This document shows positions 33,155 through 46,029 of a stretch of DNA of 64,000 nt, one piece after another. The notes under the pieces were generated by a model. That model did no database searches, was not told the origin of the DNA, and saw only the letters and a list, made by a program, of their open reading frames with translations. Origin of the DNA: Lithospermum erythrorhizon. Its lineage: Eukaryota; Streptophyta; Magnoliopsida; Boraginales; Boraginaceae. Every line of letters begins with the position of its first letter. Positions within the stretch are counted from its first letter, which is position 1. Made by a program: the position numbers and the translations under genes. The stretch is from positions 62,001-126,000 of the forward strand of contig JADFUC010001910.1 of assembly GCA_019722365.1 (NCBI GenBank), given 5' to 3'.

Positions 33155-36100
33155 TGTAACGACCCGTCTAAGGTGACATACAGTGAGAGTCATTAAAATC
33201 GAACACGAGTCACCAAACCGATGGACTACTCGGTTTAAAACCACCAGTTCGTTTCATCAATGTGATCACAATTAAGTTTACGTCAAGCAGGTTTTTTAAA
33301 ATTTATATCCAGTGGTGATATTGAAGCAGCAGGCCCATAAATATATACACAGCATATCCCAAAATAAAGTAATGCCGGCGAGGCTAAAAAGATGATATCT
33401 GTATCCGGAATACAAAATGACAACGGCCGACAAGGCTAAAGTTTCAAAGGAAATACAACGATTAAAAGCAGGTTGACCAGCATCAAAAAATCGGTGTGAG
33501 GATCTCTGCACTTGCTTGATCTGCACTTTAGCCGCTTTCGAGACAAAACTCTCAACGACCTCTTGGCTCAGTTGCCTTTGTCGGCACGGCCCTTAAATAA
33601 ATACCGTCGATGCGAAAAGAGGTGGCATGAAGCTTAGTGAAACTTAGCAGGGGTGAACTTCCTTGTCACGGAGCGAGATAGTAAATAATGATAGCCACAC
33701 ATGAGATGATACACATATATCCGGGGACTATCTAATCAGTCCGCAGCATCGTAATCCCAAAGTCATGAGCCTCATATCTCCATGCTTCCCTTTGATATAT
33801 CAACCTCTAATGCTTATGCCGATCAAGTCTACACAGGAATGGACTAATCGATAATCGCTTTGGCACTTATCTCACCCATGGTATAAGGCCAAAACCCAGC
33901 AGCTCATTACACTAAGTACAAAGGCGCGCTCTTATACGCTAAGTATAAAGGCGCGCTTATACCGATTATAAGGCACCAAGCAAGAGTAACCGTTCACTTA
34001 CGATGTATGTTGATAGTATATAAGTTTCTCGGTGGAGTATTTCGGGGTGAAATTTAAAATTTCGAAGTTGAGTAGTGGAGAATTTAACAAAACGGTCGGT
34101 TGGTGGTATATTTCGGTTTGTGGTGGGACCCGGAGATAGTATAAATGATTTCGGAATAAAATCGATGTACCGAGACTAGTATTATATGAGTAGTAGTTTA
34201 TGTCATGGAAAACTTTACATTTGGAATCGGTTTCATTGAAATTTAAGTATGAAAAGTGGAGAAATAAACCGAACCAAACGGGGCCTTAAGTCATCTTAAA
34301 AAATCTCCTTATCATTATCTTAGCTTCATCGTTATCCAAACACGTACACCGTCATCTCTCCGCCTCCTTGGCGATTAAAGTTCTACACTCAAATTTTCTT
34401 CCATTTACCATGGGTGCGGCTTAAACTCCAAGAACAAAGTTTTGGATTCTCTTACTCCTAAATAAATCCTCATCACATCTAGGTAAGTAAGATCGAATCT
34501 TTTGGGATATTTCTTGAGTTTTTAAAGAGTTGACTTTTGTTAAATTTTGTTGACTTTTAGATCTTGGATTGATTATGGTATAGAAATGTTATCTGAGTAT
34601 CGGTGAGGGGATTAGCGGTGATTTTGAGTGATTATTGAGGTTAGGAAGTGAATTAATAAGTTGAGGTTGACTTTTGTTGACTTTTCTTAAATTAACTTTA
34701 AATTATAATATGAGGTTAGAGGACTTCCAATATGGTTGTTTTGGGTATAAAATTATTTGGATATGGATAGGTGGAGATTTGGTTGAGAAAGTTGGGGAAA
34801 GTTCGTGTAGCCTTTCGTGATTGAATTGGACGTTGTATTTAATGGATTAATTAGTTGCCAATTGATTGTTGGATTGATTAGAATGTGCTTAAAGTGTTAT
34901 TGTTGGGGTAATAAGGTAATGACCGAATATTGAGAATGTAGTTATGTTGGAATGTTAAAAGTGTATACCCGATCTTGGGGATAGGATGATTTGCTAAGAG
35001 TTGTAAATTTAGTCGTGAGGCGTGGTATGAGACTCGGAGTTTATATAGATCTTGAGAGAGGGTTATTCTCTGGTGTGTTATAATGTATAATTTCTTTGAA
35101 TAGGAGTTGAGCTTTGGATCCCCAGCCGCGAGGGCCCACTTTAGAGTCGTTATTCTTTACTTTTGGGCTTGAGGTGAGTACAAATCTCACGATGGGGGAC
35201 CTTTCATATATATTATGTTGTGTATATTACATGTGATATCTTGGGATTATTCTGATATGTGTATTGTGTGACTATGACTGATATTATGTGGAAATTGTGA
35301 TTTATGATTTATATTATGAAATAATTGAGATTCTGAGTTATATTATGAGATAATTGAGACTATGATTCATATCATGAGATAGTAGTGATTATGATTTATA
35401 TCATGGGATAGTTGTGAACATGTTTCATGTTATGAGATTTTGTGTGGTACGTGTCTTTGTGTGTGGTTGTGTGTGTTTGATTGCTTTGTGTGTTACTGAG
35501 GCAGGTGGTAACCAGGCAGGAGGTTTGGTGTGAATTGTGCGTATTGTGGGTAGCCGGAGTGGATTCGGGAGGTTTGATTAATGATATGCACGGTGAGGGG
35601 TGTAGCCTCGGTTGGGAGGATGGAGGTGGAGGCCTCATCGGTGTGGAGGTGGATTCCTCGTATGTGTATTATTTGGAGGTGGATTCCTCGTATGTGTATT
35701 ATTTGTGGAGGGTGGATTCTCGTTGATGACTTTGTGTCTTTGAGATTGTTTTCATAAATGAATATGCATTGGTGACGGTTTAAAATGTTATGTGATATCG
35801 TGTAAGAGAACTCTGTGTGATTTGTGAACAATTATTTGTGTGTAGCACAGTTAATGTAAACATATGTTATATATATATAAGTATGAATATATGTGATGAG
35901 ATCGAAATACATGTATTTGTATTATTTCAGGGCAATAGGCGACTCCACATTCTCTATGGGCGGGCGTTTATACAGATTCTAAGAGGATTGTCATTTGAGG
36001 TTGTCGAGAAGAGCTGCATTGATAAGTGCTGATTGAAGATCATAGATGAGGCGGTGGTGGCATAAAGATTCCTCATCGGTCATTTCCTGTTGTTGTCGAT

Positions 36101-37958
36101 TTGTATGTTAAGACTTGTTTTCTTGTATTTCATTAAAGGGTCTAGTTGTAGTTTCTATGTTGTATTTTTATGGATTCTTGTGTATCTTTGAGTTGTATCA
36201 TTAAGATTGAATTTGTGACATGTTGTTAGTTCGCACGATGGACAAAAGTGTATTTTTATTATTATTAATGTCAAATGATGGTTTTATGTTGTCATCGAGT
36301 ATTCGGTGACTACGGTATGCAGGTTGTTGAAGACCTTAACCTCGAGCGGCCGACTGGGCAGTCGTTCTGACACTTATACGCCTGATATAAGAGCGCTGGC
36401 AGCTTACACTAAGAATAAGGCACACACGCCTCGCTAAGTATAAGGCCCGATAGTGTCACGTATCCTCTGAGGAGAGTCGCTTTGTCCACATTAATCCCAA
36501 TTTGTAGGGTGTACGATACTGAGCCTCAGGCTTCATTCATAGCAAACAACTACTATACTCAAAAATAGTATTCTGACACAAATAAAACATCCTGATCGTA
36601 AATCAATCAAATCGCCCGACAAGGCACCAAACATATCAAAAGTGCCGACAAGGCCACAAGCGATACAATAGTGCGACAAGGCCACATAATATAATAATCG
36701 TGAAATACATGGTCGAAATATAAGTTGGGAGTTCAAAATTGTTACTTACCTCCAACCTTGATCTTGGCCATACGAAACACAATCGCGCTAACACAACAAT
36801 TACATGTATATCCATTCTCATAATCATAACCTGATAACATGTATATCTGAAATCAAGGTAAATGCACGTAAAGTAACACGAGTAGAGATAAGTACTACTT
36901 TCTGTAGCTACTGTAAAACCGTGAAAGACAATCAATTAGCGCCCTTTTCACGTTCAGCGCTTCATGACACCGAAATTATAATCAAGACCTATTACTATAC
37001 CGGCGTTGGAAGATACATATTGACTCTTGGGAGAACTATCTCTATGATCCCCAACTTTGACGGATAAAGCTATCGAATTATAATCCCGTAGGACCTGACC
37101 AATCGATCCCGCTAAAATTTCATCTTATTACTTAATGCATTACTAATCAACTTATAAGTCATTTTAATTAATCGGCGGGTCATAATTAGCAACCTATACT
37201 CAGAAATATCAATTATACTTAATTGGAATTAACACTTTTCGGCCATCAATCGGCTAATCGATTTTAAATCACGTTGAGCATCCCATGACAACTATAATAA
37301 GGTCCCAATATAACCTCCTACCGCATTTAAATTCTTATAAAAATATCACGTAAAAAGTCAACCGAAAACCTAAAAGTCAACTCGACATGCGTCCTCAACG
37401 ATCTCTAAATCACCGAATTAAATCGGTTATATCGTCGCGAGAACCCATAACCAACTAAAATTTATCTAATAAAATTCAATTATGGAAAAGTCAGCTATGT
37501 CAAAAACCAAAGAAATATCTGAAAAGACTTAAAATTTCTTACCTTAACTTTCGAAGAATGATGGGAAAAGATATTCTGACGATCTTAGTTTGGCGACAAT
37601 CGAAGAGAGAAATGGAAACATGAAATTTTTTTTTAAGGTGGAGGGATAAATTTCGGCCAAAACAAGAAAAAATGAAGATGATGAAGTGTTGTGATGATGT
37701 GGAAGATAGCGTGCAAGATATTTTAAAAAAACCTCGAGGTCTGAGATTCGGTTTAGGTTAATTCTCATTTTATCATACCTAAATCTCCACGAACCCGATT
37801 TCAAAGATAAAATTCTTCCACTGGAAAACACTACTAAATTATAAATGTAATTCGTGAAAAAATTTTCACGAAATAATATTATCATCGAAATTAATTATAC
37901 TATCCGGGGTCCCTTGGCCCAGAAAAATTAAATTTTTTTTCCCGTAACGGGTTGTACA
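33155..37958 (-). repeat. gypsy LTR F inserted in LTR C, itself split by LTR B
   Basis: The outer ends are TGTAACGACCCGTC at 33155 (reverse of an LTR end) and CCCGTAACGGGTTGTACA ending at 37958 (reverse of an LTR start). Flanks TCTCG (33150-33154) and CCTCG (37959-37963) are a near-perfect TSD. The two parts are 33155-33983 and 36373-37958, about 2.4 kb in all. It is related to LTR A: GCCGACAAGGC units (33420, 36600-36690) and GTATAAGGC-type minisatellite pieces (33890-33970, 36375-36460) lie on each side of the B insertion. Confidence 0.7.
33984..36372 (+). repeat. solo gypsy LTR B inside LTR F
   Basis: It starts around AGTAACCGTTC and ends GGGCAGTCGTTCTGACA at 36372. It matches C, D and E in GGTGGGACCCGGAGATAGTA, then ATTATATGAGTAGTAGTTTA and a CATGGAAAACTTTACATTTG run. 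The leader donor CTAG|GTAAGT lies at 34490-34497. The 37-bp minisatellite (35270-35440) and the 29-bp minisatellite (35625-35720) are the mirror image of those in C and D. There is no PBS or PPT, so it is a solo LTR. The TSD is not clear. Confidence 0.7.
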
Positions 37959-37963
37959 CCTCG

Positions 37964-39140
37964 TCTTTGAGTCGAGGAGCTCAACTCTTATTCAAAGAAG
38001 TTATACATTATAACACATTCCGTAGAATAACCTCTGTAACATCTATTTAAACCCCGATTATTATACCACGTCGACAATTCAATTTAACCTTTTAGTAATC
38101 ATCCACATCGAGGGTGGTATACACTTCTAAAATTCCAACAACTTCGATTTCAATTCTGAGCTTAAGCTAGCTCCCGATATTAGAATTAAGTAACTTTTTA
38201 TTATCCCAATGATAACCACGTTAGTCGCATTCAATCAATCAACGATAAATCACCAACTAATTAACACATTATAATCAACCTTTAGTTCAAAAAGCCCAAT
38301 TACTACTCGACTTGGAATAACCTAACTTTCAATGATATCCTCATACGTCGACACCGAAATATCCAAATTATACTCTAAACAACTATATTAAATTTATTTT
38401 CTATGAAAACAACTAACCCCAATCAACCACGATTCAACCCCCAAAATCGATTATAATTACCTCCAATCACTTAATACGCTGAAATATACATAACGTCTGA
38501 CGCACAAACTGATTCCTCGAAGTCAGCCAAAATCAAACATTTCAAAGCGATGAAATATCCCAAAGATTCAAGATTTCTTACCTTGTTTCGTAGAAAGGGA
38601 GGATGAGGGGAAGATGAAAATCAACTTTTATTGTCTTGAGCCCTGAAAATTGTAAGAAATGGAAGAAAAAATTTTTCAAGGGGAGAAAGAGTGAGATTCG
38701 GCCCGAAGGGGTTGAAAGGGGATGAGTTTGTGTGTTGGATAATGAAGAAGATAAGGATGGTAAGATATTTAAGGACCGACTAAGCCGTTTGGTTCGGTTA
38801 ATTTCTCCACTTTCCGTGTAAATCTCAATGAAAGCAGATTCAAATGTAAAGTTTTCCATGACATAAACTACTTATATAATACTAGTCTCGAGGAACATCG
38901 ATTTTATTAGAAATTATTTATCTTATCTAAATACAGATATATCGAGAATTAAACTACTACTCGTCGTCGATATATCGTGTTAAAATTATTTATACTATCT
39001 CGGGTCCGCACAAGCGAAATATACTGACCGACCGATTTGTTGAATTCTCGGCTCACTGACTTGAAATTTTTAATTCGCTGAAATACTCAGAAACTTATAT
39101 ACTATAAACATAATATTGGTAAGGAAAGGGTTGTTTTCAT
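37964..39140 (-). repeat. LTR of gypsy element C, proximal part (U3-R side)
   Basis: Its sequence continues LTR C beyond the F insertion: TTCAAAGAAGTTATACATTA at 37990 matches 41230 in LTR D, and the order matches LTR D throughout. On the minus strand a TATA-like CTTAAATATCTTACC at about 38773-38759 and donor AAG|GTAAGAAATC at 38584-38575 are seen. The LTR start is at about 39140, next to the polypurine side. Confidence 0.7.
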
Positions 39141-39952
39141 TACAACCACGCCATAAATTTAGGTCCTCGAAATTTACCCAAAACCGATTTTTCTTATGGA
39201 GTACAATTTCGCGCTGATATGCTCTTGTGCGAATATCGGGGACATCTTGTCCTTGATCACGTTCTCCCGACATAGTCATTGACTTCAAAGATCGCGTACT
39301 ACCTCGTAAATACATTAAATAGCATTGCCACGAGATATTGCTAACTACTTATTTGGATATTACACAATCTAATGGTATCATAATCGTCACCGTCATGGCG
39401 GCCAACTCGATATCGTCCTACCGTATCTCGTAATGCGCCTCTGACCATCGACTCATATTTTATCATGTTGTCGATATCCATATCACCCGATACTCCCGGC
39501 CATATTCGCTCATAATTAAATTATCATCATATTACCTTGTTATTGACTATGATTCACAATGTGCAAATAAATTCTCTTATCAAAGCTTATTTCATCAAAT
39601 TTTCCATTCTGCGATTATCATGAAATCCGAATATAGTAAATACCCAAAGTTTCCCAACGTACAACTAGCGTATAATACACCACCAATAACCCCACCATTT
39701 CGTAATGCTCCCACATATATATCCTTTAAAATACCTCTTCGTAGTATAGTCTTATCCTCCTTAACAAATCTACCTCCTTATATACATTTACTACATTACA
39801 TCGCCACTCGTCAATACATTATCATCATCACAATGTATATATTCATTTACCATTCACGTACAATCCTTGAAGCTATCCTTTATGTCAACTTCACCATAGC
39901 GAATATATACGCTTAAGTTCATTATTAACATCATACATTTCGGTCTTGCGTA
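39141..39952 (-). mobile_element. 3' internal end of gypsy element C, non-coding
   Basis: Next to the LTR lies the AATTTCGAGGAC box. The rest aligns with 42480-43260 of element D (for example CTTTAAAATACC / CTTTTTAAAACACC and TAGTATAGTC) but shows no pol motif on either strand. It is interrupted at 39952 by the LTR end of element D. Confidence 0.6.
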
Positions 39953-42458
39953 CTTAACGACCATACTAGCAGCTCAGCCGCCCTGAGGTTAAGGTCATCT
40001 CAACAATCACATGCCACTTGAGTCACCGTCGATGGATGACAACATAAAAGACTTCATTTAACATTAATAATAAAATACACTTTTGTCCATCGTAGTGAAC
40101 TAACAATACATCATACGAAACGTATCACCATGAAGCTTACTGGCTGAAAAATAAAACCATCTGATACGCTTTCATAATCTCCCTGATACAACGTATTACC
40201 GACCTCACGAATATACAAGTTTGAATGTAGAAAAGATAACAAGAGAAAGGGCGTGAGGATCTTACATGCCACTTGTCGCCTCGCTCTGATCTTCGATCCA
40301 TGACCTATCGATGCGAACTTGAAACCTAGGCATAAGCCTTGTAGAATAGGGAGTCGGCTATTAAGGTAGTGAATACAAATACCATGGACTTGATCCCGTC
40401 ACGTATATTCATACTTATATATATAACATATGCATGTATACATTAACGGGCCACACAATAAATAACATTCACAAATCCGCAGTAGGTTCTCTAAATACGA
40501 TATCACGTAACACTTTATAGCGAATCCTTGATGCATTTTTCATTTTAAAGGAAGCAGTCTCGGCACACAAAGTCATCAAATGAGAATACGCTCTGCCAAA
40601 TAATACATATGGCCGCCTCCAAATAATACAGCATGAGAATCCGCCTCTCGAATAATCACGTATGAGGAATCGCCTCCACATGTCGGATGAGGCCTCCTTT
40701 CAATCCTCCCTGACCGAACTCGCCTGATAATAAAGCCTTAGCTTTGAACCTCCCGAATGCATTTGCCACATAATGTCTGCGCGCTTGACACCGGTCGAGT
40801 CGCGCGCTCCGTAAATAACATGGCGGTCAAGCGCATGCTGCGCATTACAAACATCAGCGCTGACCACACCTGATCCATAACATAGTCATATTCACTTCTC
40901 TGCATGTACAAAATCATAATCTCAATTATCTCATAATATACATCATAATCTCAATTATTTACGTCATATGAATCATAAATCGAATTTACAAATAATATCA
41001 ATCATAATCTCAATTATCTCGTAGCTATAACTCATAATCATAATTATCTCGTAATATCAATCAAAGTCCATATGATACGTATATCAAAATAGTCCCAAGA
41101 AAACCCATGCAAAATATATAACATATTATATATGAAAGGTCCCCGTCGTGAGATTTGTACTACTTTCGAGCCCAAAAGCGATATCTTAACTGCAGAAGAT
41201 CCGGCGTGCTAGGTCGAGCTCGACTCATTCAAAGAAATTATACATTATAACACATCCCATTAGAATAACCTCTCTTACTTGTATATAATCCCCAGAGTGT
41301 TGCCACGTCGCAAACTCAATTTAACCTTTATTAATCATCCACATCCCCCAAGAAATTAGTATATACTTCTAAAATTCCAACTTAACTACATTGATTGAGC
41401 TTCGCAACTCTCGATATTAAATTAAGTCACTTTATTGTCCCAGCATTAACACGTTAGTCACATTTCAATCAATCGACAATCAATCGCCAACTAAGTAACC
41501 ATTTATAATCAACGCTGGTTAAAGCAATTACTACTCGGCTTTGGAATAACCTAACACAATATCTCTATGACCAACCTCGAAACATCAAATTATATAAAAC
41601 AACTATATTAAATTCCAACGGCACCACTTTTACAAATTCCACAATTTCCTCAAAAAAGTCAACAAAAGTCAACATAACCTATTCAAATTTAAACCGAGAT
41701 CAATCATTATCACTTCCTATCCATAATCTAACTTAGGTGATAACTTCTATCTCTGTTATATCATGAAAACTTCGAAGTCGACCAAAATCGACCTAAAAGT
41801 CAACATCTCGAGTTCATGAAAATACTGAAAACATTCCTACTTTAACTTAAACAACTATATGGAAGACTACATAACATATTTTAAGTTTATCAAATGAGCA
41901 AAAGATCAACTAAAGGTCCAACCTCTCAAACTCAAAAATACTCAAAAGATTTGATCTTTCACTTACCTAAATATGATGAGGATGGTGAGAAATCACAACT
42001 TTGTCCTTGAGTTTATGCGGCAATCGATGAAGGAGAAATGGAAAAAATTCAAGGGGAGGGAAGAGAGGGAACTTTAAATTACATCACGAGAAGGAAATGG
42101 GTGTTTGGCTGGATAAGAATGATGAATTAGTGGTGGGATTAGAGTAGAGGATATTAAGGATGGTGTAGGCCCGTTTGGTTTGCGGTTTTATTTCTCCACT
42201 TTCCGTGCTTAAATACGAGAAGCGATTCCCGAATGTAAAATTTTCATGACGCAAACTACTACTCATATAATACTAGTCTCGATACATCGAGAATTATATC
42301 TGTATCTCCGGGTCCCTTACAAATCGAAATATACCACCAACCGACCCGATTTGTTGAATTCTCCCTTCTCGCTTAAATTTTAATTTCACCCCAAAATACT
42401 CCACGAGAAACTTATATACTATCGACATAATATTGGTAAGGAATGGGTTATTTAAATT
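39953..42458 (-). repeat. 3' LTR of gypsy element D
   Basis: A complete LTR of about 2.5 kb. The minus-strand start is ATTTAAATAACCCATTCC at 42458, directly after the polypurine tract GGTGGGTAGA (42468-42459), and the end is GGTCGTTAA at 39953. It has a TATA-like CTTAATATCC at about 42160-42150, donor TTTAG|GTAAGTG at 41969-41960, the 37-bp minisatellite (40875-41070) and the 29-bp one (40565-40690). It is the best uninterrupted reference for this LTR family in the window. Confidence 0.75.
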
Positions 42459-45400
42459 CTACCCACCTTACTAAAATTTCGTCCTCGAAATTTACTTAAT
42501 ACCGATTTTTCTTATCGTCCCCGACTCGCCTTCAATATGCTCTTTGTGCGAATATCATGACATCTTTCGCTGATCACATTCTCTAACATAGTCATTGACC
42601 TCAGAGATCGCGTACTACCTCGTAAATACATTATAGCATAACCTAAATATTCTTTGTGCGGCTGATATTATACAATCATTGATATCATAATCAACCATCA
42701 ATAATACCACTCAAACTCAATATCCATATCACCGATATCAGCCGTATCTGCTCATAATTCGTGTCATCATATCGGCTAGATTATTGACTATAGATTCATT
42801 AATGTCTGATAAATTCTCTTATAAAAACACTTCAATCAAATTATTTATTACTAACATCTTGGCGTCCATTATACGATAAATACGCAGGTTTCCCATTACA
42901 ACTAATGTATGCCTCAATACCCATCGTTCCTTAATACTCCCGCATAATATCTTTTTAAAACACCCTTGTAGTATAGTCGTATCACCTTAACAAACTACGC
43001 GTATTAGTACGCGGTATGTATATAGCGTCGCATCGCCTTTCGTCAATACATTATCACCATACAACTTCATACTCGTTCATTTACCGTTCTCGTACCGTCA
43101 TTTGATTTCATCATCGTAGCCAAGATTGATATCAAATGTTTTCCCACTGCGCTGTCATTTATTTATACTCGGCAGCCATTACCGCTAATATCTTAACCGT
43201 AAGCTATCGTTATCTCGATTTCAACATAGCATATATCCTGGTTCATTAACATCATATATCTCGAGGCTTACTACGATTTATCAACATCCAAGGAGTGCCA
43301 CATGATAATTCCAACAACATGTGTATATATATGTCATCCGTCGCACAATGGCAACCCGATCATTAACGCCTACTTGATAACCCACTTATCCTAACAACTT
43401 GTGTAAGCAATGAATTATTGATATACTTTTCGCGTAATCTCGCTCCGGTGTCTGGGTTTAGTCTAGTGAAAATTTCAATCTACCATATTCCTCTTGGCGT
43501 ATTTTATCGTTTGAACTTTCATACCAGCAAGTATTGTTAACGTGCTTCTACCCAAAATAGTTAGACATTACTTATTTGACTTCTCACGATGCTAGACCTC
43601 GTTCTCATTATAGTACTTTATGAATCCTCGTTCCTGTTCACTTAGCTATATTATAGTATTCACTTGATGCCGTTCAGCTATTGTTATATCGGAGAAAGTT
43701 ATTTCTAGTTGTAGTCATATCAAGTTCCATTCTTCCTCAAAGTTCTTAAATGCGTTCATCGAGTCATTTTTCCTTTCACTTAGTCTCGTTTCAACGATAT
43801 TAGAATTGACATTTCTTGATAGCTTAGGTGGTGTCGTCCCTAACCTTGGCTTGGAAGTTAGTATTACCGTGAGCAACTTTCCTCTTGGTTAAATTATCAT
43901 CTTTGTTAACTCGGGTGCTACACACCAATCGATGTACCATCCTCATCATTTGAATCACTACGTTCAATAAGATCTTTATACGGGATCGACACATAACATG
44001 CTTTATTCGCCCTTGAATTCATGAATTCCCTTTGTTGTATTCTAATTGACATCTGACCTCGCATTATCATTACTTGACCACAAACGGCCGTTTAACATCT
44101 TGACTTCGCGTCTCATGACCATTACAAAATCACAAAATCTTATAATTGCTCCACATAAACCTTGTACACTTCACATGCTTGATTCGACCTTACGGGGAAA
44201 ACTTGTAAATCTACTAAGTAACGATTCGATTATTATCACTTATTAAGCGTTACAAATTCCATCATCTAGAATCATGAGTATAAATTTTTTCCGGTGTATC
44301 CTCACAGGTTATGCGGTCAGCTTGACCTACTCTCTTCCTCATGATACCAATTATTCTCGAGTCGCGATACACCTGAAACTCACAAGATGCCGTTATGCCC
44401 CGTGATGAGCTCGTTCCATAGCTATGCTCTGAGATTATAGGTGCGACATGTATATTCTACAGCGACATTAATACTCCATTGTCCACTTAGAGTTGTCAAC
44501 CTTCATCACTGTTGATCCATTAATTCAAATCCTTAGAACTAACATTAGCAGCATCCTGCCATCATTAGTTCGTCATCATCCTTAAACAACAACGATTTCC
44601 ATTTACGACCGATCGTTAATATATTTAGCATAAGGGTGATCAATTCATTGATATTCCGTTACTAATTCCCACTAATTTTCTTTCTTATTGAAAGTCCAAC
44701 CTCCTCCAGTGATTATTTCCAAATAATCTTATAATTCTGAGAATTTAAGCTTATAACCTCCATTTCGTCGCTTGAAAAATTTATCCTCGACGCTGAATCG
44801 AACACCGCTGATTATCACTGTCTTGAAAACGTTATAATATCAAACATTTACTCCTCTTATCGCCTTGAATGTCGCAGTCCTCATTCTTGTGAAGAAACCA
44901 AATCCGTACCTTTGATTCATTTAACCTTTAACTTATGCCCAACCGTATATTCCGTCTGCTTAACCATAATTTGTAGAGATTACTCTTATAACTCCACTCG
45001 GCTTCATCAACCAAAAATTCAAATTTTCCCCGAATCAACTTTCTTCATGAGATATAATTACATACAATATACTCAGAATCTTCGAAGAAATCATCATTCC
45101 TTTCTAATGTCTTTCATGAGAATCTTCGAAACAGCCAATTAATTAATTAAATCTTTGATGTTCAACTATTATTACAAATTTATATCTTAATTTCATACTT
45201 TCTCCACGCTTCCAATTAAATACACAATTAAAACTCCTTGTATCTACACGGCATAACATATACTCCGCATATCATACGCTTCCCGTGGATTTACATTCCG
45301 TGCTTAGCGTTTATTCGTATTACGTTATCGCCGCAAATCCCTCATTCTTGACCACGAAAATCGTTTCAACCTAATTTCAATCATGTTACGAAATTCCCAA

Positions 45401-46010
45401 AATCCTATTGATCATCGACTTTAAATAATATACCACCATTCCGTTAAGATCCTTATTTCATAAATTATTCAACACTATATATCGATCTCAATGTTTTATT
45501 AGCAGTACTACTAAACATCTTTTCTTTCTCGAGTCCCAAAATTTTCATTCATTTTTTCCACTTTATTCTCGAGAAACAATTCACAACTTAAGCAACTTAC
45601 AACTTCATAATGACAATCACTACAATCATTCATTTTTATCCCAATGCCTTTCCGGTTACATTAAATCCAACTTCATATCCACTAATAGAGTACTTCATGA
45701 AACTTAATTCCACGATACGATTTTTTATATAAACATATTCCAATGCATCTAGATGATCGATAACCTCATACAACCACTCAATCGTGACACATTTTGCGGC
45801 AAAAATTTTCCATTTCAGCTTATCCTCAATTCCCTTAGTATCCATCGAGATAGAATTTCCAATATCAACCTATTACGACAACACATATTGTCTTGCTTTT
45901 CATAAATATTCGGACCAGCGTGGACAAGATTTCATTAACACTTCGTTTTCACAGGAGGTGGGACAAATTAAAGATCAGCCAGGGACAGATTCTCTACACT
46001 TTTAACTGTC
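42459..46010 (-). mobile_element. internal region of gypsy element D, no recognisable coding domain
   Basis: On the minus strand this ends with AATTTCGAGGACGAAATTT and the polypurine tract. Upstream of that, 3.5 kb lack any gag, protease, RT or integrase motif I can recognise on either strand. Only the last 0.8 kb is shared with element C. It may be a non-autonomous derivative. The 5' LTR is missing: at about 46.0 kb the sequence meets the opposite-strand element G. Confidence 0.55.
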
Positions 46011-46029
46011 TCACGGCCTTCTTTGATTG

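Noticed and set aside
35481..35726. Frames on both strands over the Gly/Val/Tyr-rich region
   Set aside because: They are translations of the 29-bp minisatellite in LTR B. The periodicity is of the DNA, not of a protein.
37544..37885. 113-codon minus-strand frame
   Set aside because: It lies in the leader of LTR F, where the same region in seven other LTR copies is non-coding.
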